14,590 bases of DNA, from NCBI GenBank assembly GCA_964650975.1, contig CAZYWA010000164.1, positions 1 to 14,590 on the forward strand, in the 5' to 3' direction. The position numbers were made by a program, and so were the translations under genes. Each line of letters starts with the position of its first letter. Position 1 is the stretch's first letter. This stretch comes from CAZYWA01 sp964650975 [NCBI: uncultured bacterium] (GTDB lineage: Bacteria > JADJOY01). The notes beneath the pieces were generated by a model, which had not been told where the DNA came from, made no database searches, and was given only the letters and a program-made list of their open reading frames with translations. Shown in pieces: positions 1 to 7,018 of the stretch.

Positions 1-589
1 CCGAGAGGAGCGCGTGCCAGCGCCGGGCGCTCGCTCGCGGCGTCTCGCTCGCGTAGCCGTCCCAGAAGGTCCACATCAGGAGGGCGGACTCGAGCAGCAC
101 CAGCGCGTAGAGCCGCACCTCGGTGGCGGCCCAGATCGTCCACGGATGCAGCGCCACCAATCCCGCCACCCACGCCGGTGACGAGCGGGCGCCGGTGCGG
201 CGCCAGAGCCGCGCGACCACCCACACGGACGTCGCGGTGAACGCGACCGACAGCATCCGCGCCCACGTGACCGACGAGCCGAACGAACGCCAGAGCCGGA
301 GCAGCACGAAGTAGACCGGCGCCTGCAGCTCGAATCCGACCGCGCCGCGGAAGGCGTCGGCGATGCTGCCCGACGTGGTGCGCAGCGAGTACGCCTCGTC
401 GAGCCAGGCGTTGAGTCGCCACCCGAGCCAAGCGCAGAAAAGCACGTGCGCGGCCACGATCGCGCCGACGATCGCGTCGTCCGCGCGCCGGAGGGGAGCT
501 CGCGACGGAGCGGCCGGTTCCTGGCTGGCGAGCGATGGCGCGGCGGCGGAGGGCACTCGGATCCCGGGAATGCGCGAAACGGCCATCAT
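1..589 (-). CDS. GT-C fold membrane glycosyltransferase (ArnT/PMT-like), partial
   Basis: This is the N-terminal 196 codons of a gene that continues beyond the left edge. Two in-frame ATG codons stand in tandem at 589 and 586, and neither has a clear Shine-Dalgarno. After a Pro/Ala/Arg-rich cytoplasmic start (about residues 1-40) comes a first membrane segment (IVGAIVAAHVLFCAW). It is followed by the first-loop acidic motif WLDEAYSLR, then LQAPVYFVLLRLW and later ATEVRLYALVLLES. The DE motif after TM1 and the E-x-R-x-Y-A-L motif are hallmarks of polyprenyl-phosphate-sugar dependent GT-C enzymes (GT39/GT83, PMT_2 families), which transfer a sugar from a lipid carrier on the outer face of the inner membrane. 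The acceptor cannot be told from this fragment. The family is fairly sure; the exact role is unknown. Confidence 0.8.
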   Translation of the reverse strand, partial: MMAVSRIPGIRVPSAAAPSLASQEPAAPSRAPLRRADDAIVGAIVAAHVLFCAWLGWRLNAWLDEAYSLRTTSGSIADAFRGAVGFELQAPVYFVLLRLWRSFGSSVTWARMLSVAFTATSVWVVARLWRRTGARSSPAWVAGLVALHPWTIWAATEVRLYALVLLESALLMWTFWDGYASETPRASARRWHALLS

Positions 590-666
590 AACGGCCGTCG
601 CTGGCCGGCGTGACCCCCACAGCCGCCCGCCGGTCTCACCTGAACGCCCGCCGCCCCAACCTGGAG

Positions 667-688
667 GCCCGCCGGTCCCTCGGCGGGC
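667..688. repeat. Hairpin repeat, copy 1 left arm (loop GTCCCT)
   Basis: A perfect 8-bp stem (GCCCGCCG/CGGCGGGC) closes the six-base loop GTCCCT. It lies in the gap between the glycosyltransferase start and the hydrolase stop. The same loop, or its complement, recurs in other gaps of this window on different stems. It pairs with the inverted arm at 746-765. Confidence 0.7.
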
Positions 689-745
689 AGCGATCGATCG
701 CGAGAAGAGCGGCAAGAAGCGCGCGCCCGGCCGATCGAACGGCTC

Positions 746-765
746 GCGCGCGAGGGACCGCGCGC
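746..765. repeat. Hairpin repeat, copy 1 right arm (loop AGGGAC)
   Basis: A 7-bp stem (GCGCGCG/CGCGCGC) closes the loop AGGGAC. The ten bases CGAGGGACCG (751-760) are the exact reverse complement of CGGTCCCTCG at 673-682, so copy 1 is an inverted pair about 57 bases apart. The right arm ends about 28 bases past the hydrolase stop codon. No T-tract follows, so a simple intrinsic terminator is unlikely. Confidence 0.65.
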
Positions 766-792
766 TCCAAACGGCAGGGCCGGGGAGGCCGC

Positions 793-2133
793 TCAGTCGG
801 CCGCGCGACGGGCCGCGCGCGCGCGGCGCGCGCTCTCGAGGTCGGCGGGTACTTTCGCGGCGCGCGCCCGGGCCGAGGCCGCTCGGGCGCTCTTCTTGTT
901 GGCGCGGCGATCCTGGTTGAAGCCGATCTCGTTCAGGAACCGCCCCATTCGCCGCAGGTAATCGCCCCGATCGAGGTGGATGATGTGGCTGCCCGGGAAC
1001 CAGTGGATGCGGCAACGCCCCCAGTGATCCCACAGCAAGCGCGAATGCTTGGGTGGCGCGAGCCGATCGCCCACTCCGCCGATGATCATGAGCCGCTCGC
1101 GATCGATGACCGGCTTGTAGGTGAGCGGGCTGGTGACCGCGAGCGCGCGCCGCACGCTCTTGATCGAGGTGCCCGTCACCAGCATCGCGGTGCGCAGGAT
1201 CGAGCCGATCGGCTCCCACTCGAGCACCAGGTCGGGAAGGCTCACCAGCGGCACGTTGGGGATCGAGAACTTGAGCCGCGGCTCGACCGCCGCCAAGAGC
1301 GCCGACGTGTACCCGCCGAGGCTGATGCCGGTGACGCCGATCTGGTCGACGCCTTGCTCGCGCTCGAGCCAGCTCACGAAGGTGCGGATGTCGAACACGG
1401 CTTGCCCGAACGCCTCGTTGACCCGCGACATACCGCCCGAGAAGAAGCCGTGGCCGCTGAACATCGAGCCACGCCCCTGGCGCCGGCCGTGGAAGGGCAG
1501 CGTCACCAGCAGCACGTCGCAGCCGATCCGGTAGAACCAGGGCAGCGCGAACATCCACTGGTTGATCCAGTAGGGCTCGGCGCCGAAGCCGTGTACCGCG
1601 ATGATCGTGGGGCGCGGGCCGCTCTGATGCTTCCAGTAGCGGCCGTGCACGGTGCGATTGGCCTCGTGCGACAGGTAGCTCTTGCGGATGCGCGCGTTGA
1701 ACGGCACGTAAGCGCTCTCGAAGCGCAGATCCTCGCAGCTGCCGCCTTCGGCCTTGAACGCCAGGAAATTGGGCTTGCTGGTCTGCACGTCCGGGCACTC
1801 GGGCGGCGCCTTGAAGAAGCCGCTCGGATCGCCGCTCTCGGCGACCGGCTCGTAGAGCTTGCGCTCGGCGAGCATCTGCCTGAGCGCCTTGGGCCGATAG
1901 CCGACCGGCACCGTGAGCGGCGCCAGGAACGCGGCCATGGTGGTGCGCAGCGCGACGTCGAGCGCCGCGGTGGCGCGCACCCGGATCAGGTCGCGCGGCT
2001 CGAGCTCGAACCCTTCGGGACGCTCGTAGAAGTTGCTCTCCAGATGGTCCCACCACGGCCCCTCGGGCATGATCGAGGGAGCGTGCAGGAACGAATCGTG
2101 AGCGATCCGCGACACGACCGACGAACCCGACAT
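793..2133 (-). CDS. Alpha/beta hydrolase with basic C-terminal tail
   Basis: A 446-residue protein. The start at 2133 is chosen because GGGAGG lies about 10 bases upstream; longer readings of the frame run into the divergent gene. The hydrolase core has the oxyanion-loop motif HGFG (181-184), the nucleophile elbow GISLGG (269-274, Ser271), a likely acid in GVGDR (Asp356) and the catalytic His in GSHIIH (His383 or His386). An N-terminal region of about 170 residues precedes the core. There is no signal peptide, so it is probably cytoplasmic. The arrangement recalls ABHD18/DUF2048-like hydrolases (TGIS-x-GG followed by a helical lid), but the substrate cannot be assigned. From about residue 408 the chain turns into an Ala/Arg/Lys-rich low-complexity tail outside the fold. 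The gene diverges from the small membrane protein, with 52 bases between the starts. Confidence 0.88.
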   Translation of the reverse strand: MSGSSVVSRIAHDSFLHAPSIMPEGPWWDHLESNFYERPEGFELEPRDLIRVRATAALDVALRTTMAAFLAPLTVPVGYRPKALRQMLAERKLYEPVAESGDPSGFFKAPPECPDVQTSKPNFLAFKAEGGSCEDLRFESAYVPFNARIRKSYLSHEANRTVHGRYWKHQSGPRPTIIAVHGFGAEPYWINQWMFALPWFYRIGCDVLLVTLPFHGRRQGRGSMFSGHGFFSGGMSRVNEAFGQAVFDIRTFVSWLEREQGVDQIGVTGISLGGYTSALLAAVEPRLKFSIPNVPLVSLPDLVLEWEPIGSILRTAMLVTGTSIKSVRRALAVTSPLTYKPVIDRERLMIIGGVGDRLAPPKHSRLLWDHWGRCRIHWFPGSHIIHLDRGDYLRRMGRFLNEIGFNQDRRANKKSARAASARARAAKVPADLESARRARAARRAAD

Positions 2134-2185
2134 GAGCGGTGATCCTCCCGAGACTGCGAGACGCGCGGGTGATGTGTCTCTCGAA

Positions 2186-2665
2186 ATGGCCTCTCGATAC
2201 AAGATGCTAGCAAGTCTCGACTGCCCGCGGCTCGCAGCCGCCACACTGACGGTGATCCTCGCCGCCGTGGTCGTGACGCCGCTCTGCGGCTTCCTCTTCG
2301 GCTGCGGCTGCACCTGGCCGTGGGCGGGGCTCGAGGCGCACTGCAACGTGCACGACGCGAGCGCGCCGGCCCACTGCCCGTGGTGCATGCGCCCGGCGAT
2401 CGCGTCGCTCACGTTCGCGATCGCGACGAGCGTGGGGGTGGTCGCGGCGGTCGCCGGACGTCTTGGCGCGAGCGCGTCGGGCCAGGTGGGCGCTCGGCGG
2501 GGGACGAGTCCTCGCGCTACGAGCGGCAGCCCGGCCGTGGGCGAGCGACCGTGGCTCGAGATCGCGCGACGCACGCTCACCGGCCTCTCGACCTACGCCG
2601 CCCTCTCGACCGCCGCCGCCTGGCTCATCGCCCAAGCTGCGAGCTATCCGGCCTTCCTTCGTTGA
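2186..2665 (+). CDS. Small Cys-rich membrane protein, unknown function
   Basis: A 159-residue protein if it starts at the ATG at 2186. Another ATG at 2204 and an earlier one at 2132 (inside the divergent start) are possible, and none has a strong Shine-Dalgarno. A first membrane segment (about 17-38) runs into a compact loop with Cys34, Cys40, Cys42, Cys53 and the pair C-P-W-C at 64-67, plus His52, His56, His63 and two Trp residues. Two more hydrophobic segments follow (about 70-92 and 133-152), separated by a polar linker. The loop could bind a metal or form disulfides on one membrane face. I do not recognise a named family, though short proteins with a similar GCGCTWPWAG...CPWC signature seem familiar. 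Codon bias and hydrophobic pattern support a real gene. Confidence 0.7.
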   Translation: MASRYKMLASLDCPRLAAATLTVILAAVVVTPLCGFLFGCGCTWPWAGLEAHCNVHDASAPAHCPWCMRPAIASLTFAIATSVGVVAAVAGRLGASASGQVGARRGTSPRATSGSPAVGERPWLEIARRTLTGLSTYAALSTAAAWLIAQAASYPAFLR

Positions 2666-2694
2666 CCCCGGCGCAACCTCGATTCCGGCCGGAG

Positions 2695-2713
2695 GGACGC
2701 GGTGCCCGCGTCC
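2695..2713. repeat. Hairpin repeat, copy 2 left arm (degenerate loop)
   Basis: A perfect 7-bp stem GGACGCG/CGCGTCC closes a five-base loop GTGCC. The stem is identical to that at 12375-12394, where the loop is the standard GTCCCT, so this looks like a decayed arm. It lies 30 bases past the stop of the Cys-rich membrane protein. Confidence 0.65.
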
Positions 2714-2742
2714 GTAGCGCTGGCACGAGATTGAACGCTGCG

Positions 2743-2760
2743 GCGGCGAGGGACCGCCGC
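2743..2760. repeat. Hairpin repeat, copy 2 right arm (loop AGGGAC)
   Basis: A 6-bp stem GCGGCG/CGCCGC closes the loop AGGGAC. The 22 bases 2735-2756 match 12416-12437 with a single difference and 9449-9470 with three. This shows real sequence relationship between copies, not only similar folding. The spacing to the left arm (29 bases) is nearly the same as in copy 4 (28 bases). Confidence 0.7.
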
Positions 2761-2960
2761 TCCAGCCGCTCAGCGGGCAGTCGTCGGCAACCTGCCCGGC
2801 CCTCCCAACGCACGGCATCCAGCAGCGCTCGGATTTCCCTGGCGGCGCCCAAAATCCACATTTGGCCCGATTCCCCCATGAATACCACCGCTGTGCGCCT
2901 GTGTCCCGCGCCAAAGGCGGCGGTTTAACCGTCAAAATTGCTCTATTTTTCAGCATCTAA
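2761..2960. other. Intergenic stretch with AT-richer patch
   Basis: No gene is supported here. From about 2860 the composition becomes clearly less GC-rich than elsewhere. It holds a short palindrome CGGTTTAACCG (2921-2931) and a T-run (CTATTTTT, ending at 2950). A stop codon at 2958-2960 opens the coding-like frame that follows. The patch may carry a promoter or mark the edge of acquired or decayed DNA; nothing firmer can be said. Confidence 0.4.
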
Positions 2961-3350
2961 ACCGATACAAATTTCAGGATCTACCTGCACGACACCAAAG
3001 CTGAGACCCTGCGCCCGCAGTTCAAACGCGTGAAAGGGTGGGGCGCCAACGAAGGACCGAACGCGAAAAATTTAGCGAAAGCAATCCCTGGAATTCCCAT
3101 CCACCACCAAGAGCCCGGCCGCAACGGCCACGAAACTGCCCCTCTGAGGGGCTGGCCGATCGAGGAATTCGAGCAGAGCTTCCGCACCTCGAAAGCCGCC
3201 GGATCTCTCGGCTGCTGCTTCCACACCGGCGCGGCGTTCGACCTGACGTCGAAGGATGCGTGGGACTCGCTCGACCCGACCGAGCGCGAGGTCGTCGCCC
3301 ACGTGACCGAGTGGCTGAACGAGTCGCCGCCATCGATTTCGCTTCCGCCA
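2961..3350 (+). pseudogene. Coding-like remnant, no family recognised
   Basis: This stretch is open in the same frame as the downstream membrane protein. It translates to a plausible soluble protein segment, for example RIYLHDTKAETLRPQF, then KRVKGWGANEG, LRGWPIEEFEQSF and DPTEREVVAHVTEWLNES. Third codon positions between about 3147 and 3330 are strongly G/C, as in real genes here. There is no ATG and no Shine-Dalgarno; the only start-like codon is GTG at 3030, and good-looking residues begin before it. After about 3350 the translation becomes unlike protein. I read it as a 5'-truncated, and perhaps 3'-disrupted, gene fragment. It could instead be a genuine N-terminal extension of the downstream protein, which would then be 935 residues, but this is less likely. 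Confidence 0.35.
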
Positions 3351-3458
3351 GCCGTCACGAACGGGGTTGTTCGGTTGCGGCGAGATCGTCTACAACCACC
3401 GGATAGGTCACTCTCCCCGCCCACCTCGGCCATCCACGAAGGTCAACTCCAGACGACC

Positions 3459-5837
3459 ATGCAGAAATCCGTTCGACGGTGGGCCTTCGTCGCGATCGCG
3501 CTAGGGCTCCTTTTCGCCGTTGCGGGCTCGAGGCTCGAGTCGAGCTCGGCCGCGAGCTCTCTCGACCGGCAGGCCGCGCAGCAAGGGACGGTGTTGGGAG
3601 CAGCCTTGCTCGCGCTGGGATGCGTGGCCCTCGCGGTTGGCCGGAGGGCGAGGCAGCCCACCTCCACCCTCGCCGACGTGGCCCCGGCCGACCTCGACCG
3701 GTCACGGCTGGGACCTCGCGCGGAGCTCTTCCTCGTCAGCTTCGTCGCGCTCTTCGTGGAAGTGATGTTGATCCGCTATGCGGGCTCGCAGATCCGGGTG
3801 TTCTCGTTCTACAAGAACGTTCCCCTCATCGGATGCTTTCTGGGGCTCGGCCTCGGTTGCTGGCAAGGTCGCGGTCGGGTCCGCGACGTTCTGACGTTTT
3901 TGCTCTGGCTGGTGCCGCTCGCCGCGGTTCTCGCCGCGAGCCCGATGGCGGTCGGCCCGCTGCTCGGCAAAGTGGGTGCCATCAGCAGTGCCGAGCACAT
4001 CCTCGGCGACGTCGTGCCCGGCGCGGTGACGCGCTGGCTCGCCATTTCCAATCAGCTAGTGATGGCGCTCTTTTGTGTCGGAGCGCTGGTTGCCATCACG
4101 TCACTCTTTTCGCTCCTCGGCCGGCTGCTCGGCCAAGCGCTCGAGCGCGTGCCACGTCTCACCGGCTACACGCTGAACATCGCGGGAAGCCTCGCCGGGC
4201 TGGTGGCGTTCGTGACCCTGAGCTACCTGCAGACGCCGCCCTGGGTCTGGTTCCTGGTCGGTCTGGCGCCGCTTTCGGCGTGGTTGCCCTGGGGCCGGCA
4301 GCTCGCGGTGGGAGCGGCGCTGATTGCGGCCAACGCCGCGGTCGTGTGGCCAAGCCAGGGAATCACGGTTTGGTCGCCGTATCAGAAGCTCGTGGGTCAC
4401 GAGCTCCGTGGTCCGAACGGCAGCGTCGCCCCCGGCGACCGCCCTTCCTTCGAGGTCGAGATCTCGGACGTCTTCTATCAGGTCGCCGTCGACCTCCGCC
4501 CCGCAGCCGTCGCTCGCGCGGGGCGCAATCGGTTCCCGCACTACGACGAGATCTACGCATCCATTCCGAAACCGGGCGCCGTTCTCGTGGTCGGCGCCGG
4601 CACCGGTAACGACGTGGCGGCGGCGTTGCGAGCAGGCGCCCGCCGGGTCGACGCCGTCGAGATCGATCCGGCGATCGTCGCGATGGGCCGTGCTCACCAC
4701 CCGGAGCGCCCCTACGACGATCCTCGCGTGAACGTGATCGTCGACGATGCGCGTGCGGCCTTCCAGTACTTGCCACCGGAAAGCTACGACGTCGTGGTGT
4801 TCGGCCTGCTCGATTCGCACACCCAGCTCGGCGTGAGCAGCCTGCGTCTCGACAATTACGTTTTCACCCGCGAGAGCTTCGCCGCGGCGCGTCGCCTGCT
4901 CGCGCCAGGTGGACACTTCGTGGTGACCGCCGCGTCGTTTCGACCCTGGTTCACCCAGCGCATGGGCGCCCTCGTCTCGGAGGCCGTCGGCTCACCGGCG
5001 CAGGGATCCTGGGAGGACAACTGGGTGACCTTCATCGGCCAGCCTTCACCCGAGGCGAAACGATCGACCGCATCGTCGGCTCGCTCGGTCGTGGGCATCG
5101 AGGTCGGTTCGCGGCATACGGAGGTGGCGATCCCGACCGACGATTGGCCTTACCTCTACCTGCCGACGCGCGAGATCCCGATCGCCTACCGGATCACGCT
5201 GGTGGCGATGGTGCTGGCTTCGCTCGCGGTGCTGCACCGGGGTGGTCTCCGGCTTGGACGGGTGACGGCGCAGCACGGGCATTTTCTGTTCCTCGGCGCC
5301 GCGTTTCTGCTCATGGAAGTGCATGCGGTCAACCGGCTCGCGCTGCTCTTCGGAACGACGTGGCTGGTGTCCGCGATCACCATCGGACTGGTACTGGTCC
5401 TCATCATGCTCGCGAACCTCACCAACGCGGTTGCGGGACGAATCCCGCCGGTGGCGGTCTACGCCGCGCTCTTCGCGGCCCTCTTCGTCAGCTACGGCGT
5501 TCACGCCGAGAGCGCGCTGGGGCATTCGTTCGTCACGCGAGCAACCTACGGTCTGGTGACACTCTCGCCGGTTTACTTCGCGGGCCTGGTGTTTGCCCGA
5601 AGCTTCCGCCTCGCCCCGGCGGCGGGGCCTGCCATCGGAGCCAACATGCTCGGCTCCGTGATCGGGGGATGGGCCGAGTACAGCACGATGTCGATCGGAG
5701 TGCGTGGTCTGGTGCTCATCGCGCTTGGGTTTTACGGAGCGTCGGCGCTGTGTCTGGCGTGGTACGCGAGGAGTGGTGCAGCCGTCGAGGGCCAGGTGGC
5801 GGAGTCGACGAGCTCAGCGCACGATCCGATCTGCTGA
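3459..5837 (+). CDS. Multi-pass membrane protein with spermidine-synthase-like domain
   Basis: 792 residues from the ATG at 3459, which directly precedes a first membrane helix; the Shine-Dalgarno is weak. About nine hydrophobic segments (to about residue 300) precede a Rossmann methyltransferase/spermidine synthase domain, and about seven follow it. The domain shows motif I VVGAGTGND (377-385), the acidic ribose-binding Glu401 in AVEIDP, Asp429-Asp430 in DDAR, and YDVVVFGLLDSHT with Asp452. In true spermidine synthases the last region reads D-S-x-D-P. Here the first Asp is Gly449, so polyamine synthesis should not be assumed. The C-terminal part contains the family-typical FLLMEVHAVNRLALLFG. 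Many bacteria carry such membrane 'spermidine synthase-like' proteins, and their reaction is generally unknown. The catalytic domain probably faces the cytoplasm, where the nucleotide cofactor is. No operon partner overlaps it. Confidence 0.85.
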   Translation: MQKSVRRWAFVAIALGLLFAVAGSRLESSSAASSLDRQAAQQGTVLGAALLALGCVALAVGRRARQPTSTLADVAPADLDRSRLGPRAELFLVSFVALFVEVMLIRYAGSQIRVFSFYKNVPLIGCFLGLGLGCWQGRGRVRDVLTFLLWLVPLAAVLAASPMAVGPLLGKVGAISSAEHILGDVVPGAVTRWLAISNQLVMALFCVGALVAITSLFSLLGRLLGQALERVPRLTGYTLNIAGSLAGLVAFVTLSYLQTPPWVWFLVGLAPLSAWLPWGRQLAVGAALIAANAAVVWPSQGITVWSPYQKLVGHELRGPNGSVAPGDRPSFEVEISDVFYQVAVDLRPAAVARAGRNRFPHYDEIYASIPKPGAVLVVGAGTGNDVAAALRAGARRVDAVEIDPAIVAMGRAHHPERPYDDPRVNVIVDDARAAFQYLPPESYDVVVFGLLDSHTQLGVSSLRLDNYVFTRESFAAARRLLAPGGHFVVTAASFRPWFTQRMGALVSEAVGSPAQGSWEDNWVTFIGQPSPEAKRSTASSARSVVGIEVGSRHTEVAIPTDDWPYLYLPTREIPIAYRITLVAMVLASLAVLHRGGLRLGRVTAQHGHFLFLGAAFLLMEVHAVNRLALLFGTTWLVSAITIGLVLVLIMLANLTNAVAGRIPPVAVYAALFAALFVSYGVHAESALGHSFVTRATYGLVTLSPVYFAGLVFARSFRLAPAAGPAIGANMLGSVIGGWAEYSTMSIGVRGLVLIALGFYGASALCLAWYARSGAAVEGQVAESTSSAHDPIC

Positions 5838-6022
5838 CGGGGGGCGGGTCGGGCTCCAAGGCTCCCCGCCGGCCGGTTCGACGGCATTTCCGCCAACGCC
5901 TTCCTGTTCCGCCTGCAGCGCCAAGAGTTGCTGACCGTCGATGCGCTCTGGGTGCCGATCGACGTTACATTTGGCGGATCAAGGCAGTTCGAAATCCACC
6001 TCGATCCTCCGGAGGATTCGCC
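5838..6022 (+). other. Intergenic gap with coding-like fragment
   Basis: This gap contains a weak GC-rich inverted repeat just after the membrane protein stop (GGCGGG 5843-5848 with CCCGCC 5865-5870) that could aid termination. From 5877 an open frame reads FDGISANAFLFRLQRQELL and continues to a stop at 6024-6026 that overlaps the ATG of the next gene. It lacks a start codon, so it may be a gene remnant or chance. Third positions are G/C-rich only in the first half. Confidence 0.3.
6004..6017 (+). promoter_or_regulatory. Ribosome binding site inside a 14-bp palindrome
   Basis: The GGAGGA Shine-Dalgarno (6011-6016) sits about 7 bases before the ATG at 6023. It is the right half of the perfect palindrome ATCCTCCGGAGGAT. 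The left half is complementary to it, so the site could be masked by a small hairpin (5-bp stem, CCGG loop). This RBS fixes the start of the beta-helix gene. Confidence 0.7.
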
Positions 6023-6940
6023 ATGATCCGAGCCCGACTTACCTCGCTCGCGTCTCTCGTGTTGCTCGCAGTGCTTTCGTCCTCGACCCTGGCGCACGCG
6101 CAGGCGCCGCGCACGTGGGTGTCGGGAGTCGGAGACGACGTGAACCCGTGCAGCCGGACCGCACCCTGCAAGACCTTCCCTGGCGCGATCTCGAAGACCG
6201 CCGTCAACGGCGAAATCGACACGCTCGATCCCGGCGGCTTCGGGGCGGTCACCGTCGTGAAGTCGATCTCGATCATCGCCGACGGGATCATGGGCGGGAT
6301 CTCCGCCTCGGGCACCAACGGGGTGACCATCAACGCGGCGGGGGGGACCGTGGTGCTGCGGGGCCTGGTCATCGACGGTGAGACGACGGGGATCAAAGGT
6401 GTCTCGATCGTCGATGCCGCCGCGGTGCACATCGAGCATTGCGTGATCCGCGGCTTCACGCAGTACGCGGTCAGCATGGATTCCTCGAATGGCACGAAGC
6501 TCTACATCGAGGACTCGGACCTGCGCGAGAACGCGGCGGGGATCTTCGCGCAGACGGCGAGTCCGGGTCAGGTGCTCGTCGAGCGGACCCAGGTGGACGG
6601 GAACGCGACCAACGGCATCCGCATCGAGAACGGCGTGTCGGCCACGATCGCCCACTCGTTCGTGAACGGAAACGGCGGACACGGGATCGTCATCAAGCCC
6701 ACGACGCAGAGCGCCGTCGTCTTCGTCGATCACACGGTCTCCGACAGCAACGGCCAAGCCGGCATCAAGGTGGGAGGCAGCGGCGCCCCAGCGACGGCTC
6801 GAATCAGCAACGACACCATCGCGCACAACAACATCGGACTGCAGATCGCTGCCCAGGGCACCATTCTTTCGTTCGGCAACAACAGCATCGACGGCAACGG
6901 CTCGTCCGATGCTCCCTCTTCCACGGTGCCACTCGAGTGA
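6023..6940 (+). CDS. Secreted right-handed beta-helix repeat protein
   Basis: 305 residues with a clear signal peptide: basic RAR, a hydrophobic LASLVLLAVL core and an AHA cleavage motif after residue 26. The mature start RTWVSGVGDDVNPCSRTAPCKTF and LDPGGFGAVTVVKS belong to a family of hypothetical proteins that I recognise from many Gram-negative genomes. It is followed by repeated short strands of the parallel beta-helix type (VHIEHCVIRGF, LYIEDSDLREN, VLVERTQVDGN, ATIAHSFVNGN, ARISNDTIAHN). Such folds often bind or cleave polysaccharide, but no catalytic residues can be identified and no sorting or anchoring tail is seen. It is probably periplasmic or released. Two Cys near the mature N-terminus may form a disulfide. 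It stands alone between two genes on the same strand. Confidence 0.88.
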   Translation: MIRARLTSLASLVLLAVLSSSTLAHAQAPRTWVSGVGDDVNPCSRTAPCKTFPGAISKTAVNGEIDTLDPGGFGAVTVVKSISIIADGIMGGISASGTNGVTINAAGGTVVLRGLVIDGETTGIKGVSIVDAAAVHIEHCVIRGFTQYAVSMDSSNGTKLYIEDSDLRENAAGIFAQTASPGQVLVERTQVDGNATNGIRIENGVSATIAHSFVNGNGGHGIVIKPTTQSAVVFVDHTVSDSNGQAGIKVGGSGAPATARISNDTIAHNNIGLQIAAQGTILSFGNNSIDGNGSSDAPSSTVPLE

Positions 6941-7018
6941 TCGTGACGGCGGTGATGATGAGCTCACTCGGGCAAGACGGCCCCGGTTGATGGTCAGTCC
7001 GAGGACGCTGGAGGGCGA

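Noticed and set aside
667-765. Hairpins of copy 1 as intrinsic terminator of the glycosyltransferase/hydrolase region
   Set aside because: No T-tract follows on either strand, and the same hairpins occur in divergent gaps where termination would make no sense.
610-2142. Long plus-strand open frame opposite the hydrolase gene
   Set aside because: The translation is Arg/Ala/His-rich and featureless, while the minus strand encodes a clear alpha/beta hydrolase with motifs and an RBS. Long antisense frames are expected in GC-rich DNA.
3030-3458. N-terminal extension of the membrane spermidine-synthase-like protein from GTG 3030
   Set aside because: There is no RBS at 3030, and the stretch 3350-3458 translates to non-protein-like sequence. 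The ATG at 3459 directly precedes the first membrane helix.
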